Below the pieces are notes generated by a model. The model was given only the letters and a program-made list of their open reading frames with translations. It did not search any database and was not told the origin of the DNA. Below, piece after piece: positions 52,112 to 60,632 of a stretch of 64,000 nt of DNA. The stretch's first letter is position 1; each line of letters opens with the position of its first letter. Made by a program: the position numbers and the translations under genes. The DNA is from Gynurincola endophyticus (GTDB lineage: Bacteria; Bacteroidota; Bacteroidia; Chitinophagales; Chitinophagaceae): the NCBI RefSeq assembly GCF_003991195.1, contig NZ_RCWL01000002.1, positions 495,370-559,369 on the forward strand. Direction: 5' to 3'.

Positions 52112-53023
52112 TCAGAACTTTAGTATAAATAAATCTGCAATTACAAAAGCTGCAAATACAACGCTGGCAATTCCATTGGCAGTCATAAAAGCGATGTTCA
52201 CTCTTCGCAGGTCATTAGGTTTTACAATACTATGCTGGTAAATCAGGCAGCCTGCAAAAATCACTACTCCTACCCAGTATAACCACCCGAAGCTACCGAT
52301 AAAACCTGCGGTGATAACGCTGGCAGCACTGATCAGGTGCAAAAATTCAGAAAAACGAAGGGCTTTTACTTTACCCAACCATACGGGAATAGAATTTAAC
52401 CGATGCGACCGGTCAAATTCTTCGTCTTGCAAAGCATAGATGATATCAAATCCGCTCACCCATGTAATTACGGCAATAGAAAAGAGAATAGGTAACCAGT
52501 CAAAGCGGCCGGTAACCGCAAGATAAGCACCGATCGGTGCCAGAGACAAACCAAGTCCCAACACCAGATGACAAAGAGGTGTAAACCGTTTGGTATAACT
52601 GTACCCTAAAACTACCAGTAATGCTACCGGCGACAGATACAGGCATAAACGGTTAATCAGCCCCGCACAAACCATAAACAGAATGCTACAAATAATTGTA
52701 AACCAAAGCACACTGTCGGCTTTTAAAATTCCTGCCGGAATTTCACGTATAGCAGTTCTCGGATTTAATCCATCAAACTTACGATCGAGGTACCGGTTGA
52801 AAGCCATTGCCGCACTACGGGCAAAAACCATACAAAGAACAACCAGACCGAATTTTACCCACAAATCACCGGCAGAAAACTGCTCAACAGTAATCAGCTC
52901 TGTATCGAAAAAGGACTTGATCAGCGGCGTTGCTGCCAGAAAAAAACCGATCATTGCAAAGGGCATTGCAAAAATGGTATGAGAAAACTTGATCAGTGAT
53001 AAGTAATTTTTTACCGTTGTCAT
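52112..53023 (-). CDS. UbiA-family polyprenyltransferase
   Basis: This 303-residue integral membrane protein has about nine helices and the two Asp-rich substrate motifs: NRYLDRKFDGLNPRT and YALQDEEFDR. The family includes UbiA, MenA and the MqnP type of the futalosine menaquinone route. Bacteroidota make menaquinone, so a role there is plausible but unproven. It is co-transcribed with the upstream SpoU methyltransferase (13-base gap) and ruvX. Confidence 0.9.
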   Translation of the reverse strand: MTTVKNYLSLIKFSHTIFAMPFAMIGFFLAATPLIKSFFDTELITVEQFSAGDLWVKFGLVVLCMVFARSAAMAFNRYLDRKFDGLNPRTAIREIPAGILKADSVLWFTIICSILFMVCAGLINRLCLYLSPVALLVVLGYSYTKRFTPLCHLVLGLGLSLAPIGAYLAVTGRFDWLPILFSIAVITWVSGFDIIYALQDEEFDRSHRLNSIPVWLGKVKALRFSEFLHLISAASVITAGFIGSFGWLYWVGVVIFAGCLIYQHSIVKPNDLRRVNIAFMTANGIASVVFAAFVIADLFILKF

Positions 53024-53036
53024 ACAAAGAGTTTCA

Positions 53037-53570
53037 TTATTTACGAATTCGCTCTCTTACCAGTTCCCAAAGGACAATTCCCGTAGCCACTGATATATTT
53101 AAAGAATGTTTCATTCCAGCCTGCGGAATTTCTACGGACCCTTCACAGGCGGCCAGCACCTCTTCATCAACCCCTGTTACTTCATTTCCGAATACCACAG
53201 CCAGTTTTTCATATGCCTGAGTATCAAAGCTATTGAGCGAAATGCTGGTATCTACCTGCTCTGCCGCTACAACAGTATATCCTTTTTCTTTCAACTCATT
53301 TACAGCCTCCATCGTTGTACCGAAATATTTCCACTCTACTGTTTCTGTAGCACCAAGCGCAGTTTTGTGAATATCCCTATGCGGGGGCCTGGGCGTATAT
53401 CCACACAAAAAAATCCCCTCCAGCAAAAAAGCATCAGCCGTTCTGAATACGCTGCCCACATTATGCATACTGCGGATATTATCCAGTACTACCACGATAG
53501 GAATTTTTTCAGAGGTCTTAAAATCAGCCACTGATTTCCTATTCAGTTCATCCATACTTAGTTTACGCAT
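53037..53570 (-). CDS. SpoU/TrmH-family RNA 2'-O-ribose methyltransferase
   Basis: This 177-residue knotted methyltransferase has the three SpoU motifs: NIRSMHNVGSVFRTADAF, VVFGNEVTGVD and IPQAGMKHSLNISVATGIVLWEL. It methylates a ribose in tRNA or rRNA; the target is unclear. It is the first gene of the leftward run to def. Its -7 box lies 4 bases before the ATG. Confidence 0.93.
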   Translation of the reverse strand: MRKLSMDELNRKSVADFKTSEKIPIVVVLDNIRSMHNVGSVFRTADAFLLEGIFLCGYTPRPPHRDIHKTALGATETVEWKYFGTTMEAVNELKEKGYTVVAAEQVDTSISLNSFDTQAYEKLAVVFGNEVTGVDEEVLAACEGSVEIPQAGMKHSLNISVATGIVLWELVRERIRK

Positions 53571-53574
53571 GCTG

Positions 53575-53582
53575 CAAAGATA
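53575..53582 (-). promoter_or_regulatory. Bacteroidota -7 box of the SpoU methyltransferase gene
   Basis: The minus strand reads TATCTTTG then CAGC then the ATG, an exact TAnnTTTG match almost touching the start codon. Confidence 0.5.
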
Positions 53583-53671
53583 TGATAAAGAGCGGATTTC
53601 AAATTACTCACGATTCTATCAGAGTTCTCCACATCTTAACCGGATAATTTTTATCGGCCAAACAAACGATT

Positions 53672-53679
53672 TATATTTG
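53672..53679 (+). promoter_or_regulatory. Bacteroidota -7 box of mutS
   Basis: TATATTTG is an exact TAnnTTTG match, 5 bases before the ATG at 53685. No spaced TTG was found. Confidence 0.45.
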
Positions 53680-53684
53680 CCTCT

Positions 53685-56282
53685 ATGGCAAAATCAGGTT
53701 CAGAAACACCACTTATGCAACAGCATAGTGCGATAAAACAGAGATACCCGGATGCGATTTTACTATTCAGAGTAGGCGATTTTTATGAAACTTTCGGTGA
53801 AGATGCGATCATCGCCGCCAAAGTGTTGGGAATTACTCTTACCAAAAGAAATAACGGTTCAGCTTCAGCTTCTGAATTGGCCGGATTTCCGCATCATTCT
53901 TTAGACACCTACCTGCACAAACTGGTAAAGGCGGGTTATCGTGTGGCGGTGTGCGATCAATTAGAAGATCCTAAACAAGCAAAAGGCATTGTAAAACGTG
54001 GTGTAACTGAGTTAGTAACACCGGGCGTGGCCACCAATGATAAATTACTGGAACATAACAGCAATAATTTTCTGGCAGGTATTCATATCGGCGAAAAACA
54101 ATACGGTATTGCATTTCTGGATATTTCTACCGGCGAATTCATGCTCGCTGAAGGCCAGCAAGAGTATATCGACCGGCTTTTACAAACATTGAAACCTGCT
54201 GAAGTAATTTTCCAGAGAAGTTTTCAGAAACAGTTTAAAGATCAATACGCAAATACTTTTTATACCTACACCCTCGATCAGTGGATTTTTGACGAAGCTT
54301 ATGCTACAGAAAGTATTCTAAAACACTTTCAGACCCATTCACTGAAAGGGTTCGGAATCGAAAACATGCCCGAAGCAACTATTGCGGCAGGTGCAGTTTT
54401 GCATTATCTGAAAGATACGGAGCACCCCAATCTGCAACATATCACCCAGATTCAAAGAATCGATCAGTTTGAACATCTCTGGATGGACCGGTTTACTATC
54501 CGAAACCTGGAACTGATCAGTCAGGATCCGAACGCATGGCATCTACTGAGGGTAATTGATCAAACTATTACTCCCATGGGTGCCCGGATGCTCAAACGTT
54601 GGGTGTTGATGCCATTATGTAAAAAAGAAGCTATAGAAGAAAGACTTCATCTGGTTCAATTTTTCCACCAGCAACAAGAGCTGCGGGAGAAACTATCCCC
54701 ATTGATGAAGCAGTGTGGAGATATTGAAAGACTCGTCAGTAAAATACCTCCTAAAAAAATAAATCCCAGAGAGGTTCTGCAAATTGCAAAAGGATTAAAG
54801 GAAATACAACAGATCAAAGAACTTGTATCCGGCCACGAAGAACCTTATCTTCAAAAGCTGGCAGTACAATTAAATGCATTAAAAGAAGTAGCCACAAAAA
54901 TAGAAGATACTGTGATGGAAAACCCACCGGCAGTGGCCGCCAAAGGTGGCTTCATACGAAACGGTATTCATGTTGAATTAGACAAATTGCGGGGTATAGC
55001 CACCAATGGTAAAGAATACCTGGCAACGATGCAACAGAAAGAGGCTGATACCACCGGTATCAGTAGCCTGAAAATTGGCTTCAATAATGTTTTCGGTTAT
55101 TACCTTGAGGTAACCAATTCTCAAAAGTCAAAGGTTCCTTCCGGATGGATCAGAAAACAAACCCTTGCAAACGCAGAAAGATATATTACACCGGAACTGA
55201 AGGAATATGAAGAACAAATTACCGGTGCAGAAGATAAAATTCAGGCAATTGAATTAGAGTTATACGATCAGCTTGTACAATCGTTGATGGAATTTATTCA
55301 ACCGATGCAAACCAATGCATACGTAATCGGTGTATTAGACTGTCTCACCAATTTTGCCGGTATCGCACAACAGTACAACTATGTTGCTCCCGAGTTACAC
55401 GAAGGCAGAAAGCTTTCAGTAAAAGATGCGCGACACCCGGTAATTGAACGAAATTTACCGGTAGGAGAAAGTTACATCGCCAATGACATTTTGCTGGATC
55501 CTGATGCACAGCAAATCATTATATTGACCGGTCCGAACATGAGTGGTAAGAGTGCTATATTACGTCAGACGGCACTCATCACTATCATGGCACATATGGG
55601 AAGCTTTGTGCCTGCTTCTGCAGCACAGGTTCCTGTAACTGACAAAATTTTCACCCGTGTCGGGGCCAGCGACAACCTGAGCGGCGGAGAATCTACGTTC
55701 ATGGTAGAGATGAATGAAACAGCCAGCATCATTAATAATTTATCATCAAACAGTTTGATTCTGTTAGATGAAATTGGAAGAGGAACTTCTACCTACGACG
55801 GAATTTCCATTGCCTGGAGTATAGTAGAATACCTACACAACAGCAATCATCAACCGAAAACACTTTTTGCAACCCACTACCACGAACTGAACGAACTGGA
55901 AAATAAATTATCCAGAGTTAAAAACTTTCATGTTACTAACAAAGAGGTAGGAAACAAGATTATTTTTCTCCGGAAATTAGCCCCCGGCGGAAGTACCCAT
56001 AGTTTTGGTATTCACGTAGCTAAAATGGCAGGAATGCCGCCAAGCCTGATTAATCGTGCAAATGAAATTTTAGAACAACTCGAAGCCAAACATGTTGACG
56101 GAGAAACCGCGATTGATGTAAAAAACATCGGAAAAACAGAAAAATTACAACTCTCTATTTTCGATGCGCATAGTGAAACATTCGAGTCTATCAGAAAAAC
56201 ATTAAATGATATTGATATCAACCGCTTAACGCCGGTAGAAGCCTTATTGAAATTGCAGGAGATTAAAGAGAAAGTGAAGTAG
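53685..56282 (+). CDS. mutS: DNA mismatch repair ATPase MutS
   Basis: This 865-residue protein recognises mismatches and recruits MutL. The mismatch-binding motif is FRVGDFYETF (near residues 28-37, with the Phe-x-Glu), followed by core, clamp and the C-terminal ATPase with Walker A GPNMSGKS at 616-623, LLDEIGRGTSTYDG (Walker B) and ATHYHEL. Length is typical of MutS1. It is a single gene, divergent from the SpoU methyltransferase. Confidence 0.97.
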   Translation: MAKSGSETPLMQQHSAIKQRYPDAILLFRVGDFYETFGEDAIIAAKVLGITLTKRNNGSASASELAGFPHHSLDTYLHKLVKAGYRVAVCDQLEDPKQAKGIVKRGVTELVTPGVATNDKLLEHNSNNFLAGIHIGEKQYGIAFLDISTGEFMLAEGQQEYIDRLLQTLKPAEVIFQRSFQKQFKDQYANTFYTYTLDQWIFDEAYATESILKHFQTHSLKGFGIENMPEATIAAGAVLHYLKDTEHPNLQHITQIQRIDQFEHLWMDRFTIRNLELISQDPNAWHLLRVIDQTITPMGARMLKRWVLMPLCKKEAIEERLHLVQFFHQQQELREKLSPLMKQCGDIERLVSKIPPKKINPREVLQIAKGLKEIQQIKELVSGHEEPYLQKLAVQLNALKEVATKIEDTVMENPPAVAAKGGFIRNGIHVELDKLRGIATNGKEYLATMQQKEADTTGISSLKIGFNNVFGYYLEVTNSQKSKVPSGWIRKQTLANAERYITPELKEYEEQITGAEDKIQAIELELYDQLVQSLMEFIQPMQTNAYVIGVLDCLTNFAGIAQQYNYVAPELHEGRKLSVKDARHPVIERNLPVGESYIANDILLDPDAQQIIILTGPNMSGKSAILRQTALITIMAHMGSFVPASAAQVPVTDKIFTRVGASDNLSGGESTFMVEMNETASIINNLSSNSLILLDEIGRGTSTYDGISIAWSIVEYLHNSNHQPKTLFATHYHELNELENKLSRVKNFHVTNKEVGNKIIFLRKLAPGGSTHSFGIHVAKMAGMPPSLINRANEILEQLEAKHVDGETAIDVKNIGKTEKLQLSIFDAHSETFESIRKTLNDIDINRLTPVEALLKLQEIKEKVK

Positions 56283-56289
56283 TTTTTTT

Positions 56290-56520
56290 ACCATTAAGGA
56301 ATTAAGGGAAATAAGAATACAGTACTTAATTCTCTTAATTTCTCCTATGTTTGAAATGTTAATGGGAAACAGGAAGAAAATGAAGGTATGAAGGTAAAGC
56401 AGCGCGGAAGACAGCACTTCATTGGCTTTTCAGCTTCATTTTCTTCATGTTTATGATGGTGATTATAAGATAGAATGAGCCAAAGCGAAGCGGCAGGGGT
56501 ATCTTAATTTCTTAATGGTT
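56290..56520 (-). repeat. MITE-like intergenic repeat, copy 1 (231 bp)
   Basis: The element is bounded by 17-bp terminal inverted repeats with one mismatch: ACCATTAAGGAATTAAG at 56290-56306 and its complement at 56503-56519. The core, read on the minus strand, closely matches 63754-63923 on the plus strand. It fills the gap between mutS and the GH13 gene and contains no reading frame. The interior can fold through GAATGAAG/CTTCATTC-type pairing. Confidence 0.8.
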
Positions 56521-56560
56521 CAATTCTTATCATTGCGTAGCACACTCCCGCTTTTACCTA

Positions 56561-57904
56561 TTATTGTTTTACATAAATCTTATACGACCACGGTTCAAGA
56601 TGTAAATCAAAATGTCCCTTAAAATCGATCTTTTCATTGGTAAATACTTCATGATATTTAGCCTGCGGAATTTCATTTTCAAGATGAATATTCTGTGCTG
56701 CATCTGAAAGGTTAGTAAATACAATCACTTCCTTACCTTCATGTTTTCTTGAAAACGCATATACCAGATTCGCATCTCCTATAGCAATTTTATCAAAGCT
56801 GCCTTTTTCAAACAACGCTCTCTGTTGCTTTCTCAACTCCTGTAATTTTTTATACATCGGAGCACGTTGATAAGCTTTAAAAGGAATGGTATCTTTTTCA
56901 AAGAAAGGAATCGCTCTCAGAACTGGCTCTTCCTGACCACTGTACACCAGCGGAATTCCATTTGGCAGTGTTTGTGTCAACACTGCAAAAGGAGCATGTT
57001 TTTTACCAGGGAAGGTTTCGTAATCGGAACCATTCCAGCTATTTTCATCGTGGTTAGAAGTAAAGTATAAAAATTTTCCGTCGGCAGGAAACTCAATAAC
57101 CTGCTGCGCCAGCACTGTATCTAATAACAATGCTGATTTTTCACCTTTGGCGATCGACACCATTGCATGAAAAGGTTTCCATGCGTAAGAAGCATTAAAC
57201 CCGGCTTCAATTAACTCCGGTTTTTCACCTTCTGCCAGAAAGAATAAATTTTTCTTTGACTTTGCACGAATGGCCGGAATTGCTTTTTGCCAGAATGCGG
57301 TAGGCACTTCACCTGCCACATCACAGCGGAAACCGTCAATACCGGTTTCATCTATCCAGAACTGCATGGCTGCAATCATACTGTCTTGTAACTCCATATT
57401 GTCATAATCCAGGTCTCTGGTATCAGACCAGTCAAATGCATATACGGCATTACCGGTGCTGTCTTTAATGAAGAAATCAGGGTGAGATTTCAGCCAATGG
57501 TTATCTGCCCCTGTATGGTTTGCCACCCAGTCAACGATCACCTTCATACCCTGCGCCTGTGCCGCTTTTACCAGTGCTTTCCAGTCGCTCAAATTACCAA
57601 ACTCAGGATTGACGCCTTTATAATCAGCCACAGCGTAGTAGCTGCCTAAACTGCCTTTACGGTCTTCTACAGAAATTGGTGTAACCGGCATAAACCATAA
57701 CATTTCCACTCCCATTTGTTTCAGGCGTGGTAAATGCTGCTGAAATGCTTTAAAACTTCCTTCAGGCGTGTACTGGCGTACATTTACCTCATAAATATTT
57801 CCGGGAGTGTCAGATTCATTTGTTACACTTTCTTCCGGTTGACCACAACCGTACAGGCTCATTAAAGACGCTACCAAACCGGCGTATATCCATTTTTGTT
57901 TCAT
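56561..57904 (-). CDS. Alpha-amylase family (GH13) lipoprotein
   Basis: From the ATG at 57904 the protein has 447 residues with a lipobox (SLYGC, Cys 20), so it is membrane-anchored and possibly surface-exposed. The GH13 motifs are VDWVANHTG, GFRCDVAGEVP (nucleophile Asp), FLAEGEKPEL (acid/base Glu) and TSNHDENSW. It acts on alpha-glucans or related alpha-glycosides. It is the last gene of the mannan operon, 116 bases after the epimerase, where an alpha-glucosidase-type enzyme is unexpected; it might process a side chain or be separately transcribed. Confidence 0.9.
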   Translation of the reverse strand: MKQKWIYAGLVASLMSLYGCGQPEESVTNESDTPGNIYEVNVRQYTPEGSFKAFQQHLPRLKQMGVEMLWFMPVTPISVEDRKGSLGSYYAVADYKGVNPEFGNLSDWKALVKAAQAQGMKVIVDWVANHTGADNHWLKSHPDFFIKDSTGNAVYAFDWSDTRDLDYDNMELQDSMIAAMQFWIDETGIDGFRCDVAGEVPTAFWQKAIPAIRAKSKKNLFFLAEGEKPELIEAGFNASYAWKPFHAMVSIAKGEKSALLLDTVLAQQVIEFPADGKFLYFTSNHDENSWNGSDYETFPGKKHAPFAVLTQTLPNGIPLVYSGQEEPVLRAIPFFEKDTIPFKAYQRAPMYKKLQELRKQQRALFEKGSFDKIAIGDANLVYAFSRKHEGKEVIVFTNLSDAAQNIHLENEIPQAKYHEVFTNEKIDFKGHFDLHLEPWSYKIYVKQ

Positions 57905-58020
57905 ATAGAGGAGATAATTATTCTTAAATAGATTAAATAAAGGCTCCAAAATACAATAAAAACAGGAATCGATTGTCTTTTTAATACAATTCTAAGGTTT
58001 GGCCGGCACCTCGAAAACAG

Positions 58021-59199
58021 TTAGTATTTATTGTAAATCAACTCCATCAAGGCCCTGCTATTATGATAAGGACACTTCCAGAAGCCGGCTTTTTCGTCAG
58101 GGTGTAAAATATTACCATTTTCATCCTTCCCCCAATACCATTCTCCCAAAGAGCGGTCTATGAGATTTTGTTGGATATAAGACCACAATCCTTTCAATAA
58201 TTCGTAATATTTATGATCAGCTGTTTGCTGATACCCATATAAACAACCTACCATCGCCTCTGCTTGTGGCCACCAATGCTTTTCGGTGTTCAGATGGTTG
58301 TTGGAATAATCTATTTCGTATAACATACCTCCGTCACTGTCTATTCCTTCCAGAGAAGCTTCGAGAATTTTCAATGAAACAGCGTATACTTCTTTTTGCA
58401 TTCCGGCATCGTCATAAGCATCCGCCGCTTTTATTAATAACCAACTGGCTTCTATATCGTGACCATATGACCAGATAGAAGAAGCTACCGTCCAGTTGAG
58501 TGTGAAGAAAAGGTGTAAGTGATAGCTGCGGTGACAAACAATATGCTGAATAAAAAGATTTATCAATACTGCTAAAGCAGTGCCTACAGATGTTTCTTTA
58601 GAAGACTTATATAACGCAGTATAAGCTTCCAGCACGTGCAGATGAGTATTCATTGATTTTGGAAGATTGGCATCTTTATCACTTAAACGAATATCGTCAA
58701 CAGGTTGCCAGTCTTTTGCAAAAGCTTCTATATAGCCTCCGAATTGAGGATCTTTTGTTTTTGACTCAATGGTATGAAAAAGATCAATGGCGTGCTCTAA
58801 TACTTCTTGTTGCTGATTCAGATCATAATAGGCACAGAACGAATAAATCACAAAAGATTGCCCATATGTTTTCTTTATGGTATCTTTTGGAGTTCCGTCT
58901 GCATCTACCGACCAATAGTAACCCTGATTTTCCTGATCATAGAAATGATTGCGCAAATAATTATAAGCTTTGTCAGCCAGAGAAGAATATTTTTCTTCTT
59001 TCAGGTAATAAGCCGCTTTACTGAAAGTATATAAAAGCCGGGAATACAAAACCAATCCCCGCTCAGCAGACTCCTCCACAACATTACAGATATCTGCTTT
59101 TCCATAGAAACCGGCAGCATTGTCGGGCATAAACTGACTCCACCAGTTCAGAATACTCTTTAATTCATTTTCAAATTCTGTCTTCAGCAAATCAGGCAT
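58021..59199 (-). CDS. Cellobiose 2-epimerase (AGE family)
   Basis: This 392-residue alpha/alpha-barrel enzyme belongs to the N-acylglucosamine 2-epimerase family, with typical WWSQFMPD, HLHVLEAYTALY, SYGHDIEASWLL and HWWPQAEAMVG motifs that include catalytic His residues. In the Bacteroides mannan pathway it converts beta-1,4-mannobiose to mannosylglucose. The neighbouring GH130 phosphorylase, symporter and GH26 mannanase make that role most likely here. Confidence 0.92.
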   Translation of the reverse strand: MPDLLKTEFENELKSILNWWSQFMPDNAAGFYGKADICNVVEESAERGLVLYSRLLYTFSKAAYYLKEEKYSSLADKAYNYLRNHFYDQENQGYYWSVDADGTPKDTIKKTYGQSFVIYSFCAYYDLNQQQEVLEHAIDLFHTIESKTKDPQFGGYIEAFAKDWQPVDDIRLSDKDANLPKSMNTHLHVLEAYTALYKSSKETSVGTALAVLINLFIQHIVCHRSYHLHLFFTLNWTVASSIWSYGHDIEASWLLIKAADAYDDAGMQKEVYAVSLKILEASLEGIDSDGGMLYEIDYSNNHLNTEKHWWPQAEAMVGCLYGYQQTADHKYYELLKGLWSYIQQNLIDRSLGEWYWGKDENGNILHPDEKAGFWKCPYHNSRALMELIYNKY

Positions 59200-59360
59200 A
59201 CAATATTGTTTGAATTAAATATGAAGAGAATGAAGGCAATTGAAAATTAATAACGGCTTCGCAGTTTTTGAACTGAATAATACCTGCTTTTTCAAGATAA
59301 CGAGTTTTTTTTACTTTATATTTTCAACTTTCAATTCACTATTCTCCATTAAAAAAAAGA

Positions 59361-59400
59361 GAAATTAAGAAATGTATCAGCAATTTCATTTCTTAATTTC
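59361..59400. repeat. TTAAG-type inverted repeat inside the mannan operon
   Basis: GAAATTAAGAAATG (59361-59374) and its exact complement (59387-59400) form a 14-bp stem with a 12-base loop in the 224-base gap between the GH130 and epimerase genes. It is related to the termini of the MITE-like repeat and may modulate distal operon expression or mRNA decay. The rest of the gap shows nothing. Confidence 0.65.
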
Positions 59401-59423
59401 TTGACTTATCTTAAAATCGAATA

Positions 59424-60602
59424 TTAAACCTTTACCTGCTGATTATTTTTTCTGATTAGAGTTTGTATATCTTTTACTGTTTGTTGTGAAGTATATACTT
59501 CTGCAGGGCTATTCTTTACGTAATCTAATAATTGTTCAACCGTGCTGGTAGCCACATGCATTCTGGTATCGGAAGATGCATAATAGATATAAACGTCATC
59601 GCCATTTACGATCCAACCATTTGCAAAAAGAACGTTCGATACATCTCCTATTCTTTCTATACCCTCCGGTGCCATAAAGTATCCGCCTGGTTTATGCGTA
59701 ACTCTGGTAACATCTTCTAAAGAAGTTAAAAACAAGTACAATACATATCTTAAACCGGCAGCGGTATTTCTAACACCATGTGCCAGGTGCAACCATCCTT
59801 CTTCAGTTTTGATCGGGGCGGGACCCAACCCGTTTTTCAACTCACTAACCGTATGATACTGACGGGGATCAAGAATAAATTCTTCTTTAATAACCGCTTT
59901 TTCAATATTATCACAAAATCCATAACCGATTCCCCCTCCTTTGCCGGCATTAATAAAGCCGTCTTGAGGACGGGTGTAAAACATGTACTGGCTGTTCACG
60001 AACTCAGGATGCAGTACAACATTGCGTTGCTGCGCCGAAGGTGTAATCAGATCTGGTAAACGTTCCCAATTTTTTAAATCTTTAGTTCTTACAATTCCTG
60101 CTTGTGCAATAGCAGAAGAATGATCTCCTTCCGGTGCTTCAGGGTCTTTACGTTCGGTACAAAAAACACCGTAAAGATAGCCATCTTCATGTGCCGTTAC
60201 GCGCATATCATACAGGTTCACATCCGGATCATCGGTCAGCGGTATATTAATGGGTTCCGAATGAAACTCAAATCCATCAATTCCGTTTTCACTTTCAGCG
60301 GCAGCGAAAAAAGATTTTCTGTTAGCCGCCTCTACTCTTGCCACAAGCACATACTTACCGTTAAAATAGACGGCACCTGCATTGAATACGGCGTTAAAGC
60401 CAATTCTTTGCAAAAGGTTCGGATTAGAATTTTCATTCAAGTCGAACTTCCACGACAAAGGAACATGCGCAGCTGTTAACACAGGGTGTTTGTATCTTGA
60501 ATATATTCCATGATCTTCATTCATCTCAACATTCTTTTGTCGGATAAAAGACTCGTAAGAATGTTGTAACCGCTCTAACTTTTCATGAAAAGATTGATTC
60601 AT
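59424..60602 (-). CDS. GH130 4-O-beta-D-mannosyl-D-glucose phosphorylase
   Basis: This 392-residue five-bladed propeller enzyme phosphorolyses beta-mannosyl-1,4-glucose to mannose 1-phosphate and glucose. It shows the GH130_1-like features FNAGAVYFNGKYVLVARVE, DDPDVNLYDMRVTAHEDG and YFMAPEGIERIGDV, where an Asp acts as the general acid through the sugar. No signal peptide is present, so it acts in the cytoplasm after uptake. Gene order with the epimerase and GH26 mannanase strongly supports mannosylglucose as substrate. Confidence 0.93.
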   Translation of the reverse strand: MNQSFHEKLERLQHSYESFIRQKNVEMNEDHGIYSRYKHPVLTAAHVPLSWKFDLNENSNPNLLQRIGFNAVFNAGAVYFNGKYVLVARVEAANRKSFFAAAESENGIDGFEFHSEPINIPLTDDPDVNLYDMRVTAHEDGYLYGVFCTERKDPEAPEGDHSSAIAQAGIVRTKDLKNWERLPDLITPSAQQRNVVLHPEFVNSQYMFYTRPQDGFINAGKGGGIGYGFCDNIEKAVIKEEFILDPRQYHTVSELKNGLGPAPIKTEEGWLHLAHGVRNTAAGLRYVLYLFLTSLEDVTRVTHKPGGYFMAPEGIERIGDVSNVLFANGWIVNGDDVYIYYASSDTRMHVATSTVEQLLDYVKNSPAEVYTSQQTVKDIQTLIRKNNQQVKV

Positions 60603-60632
60603 ACTTTAATTTTTATTGCTTGCTATTTGTTT

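Noticed and set aside
56290..56520. Possible insertion sequence next to mutS
   Set aside because: No transposase frame is present in any reading frame; it is described as a non-autonomous repeat instead.
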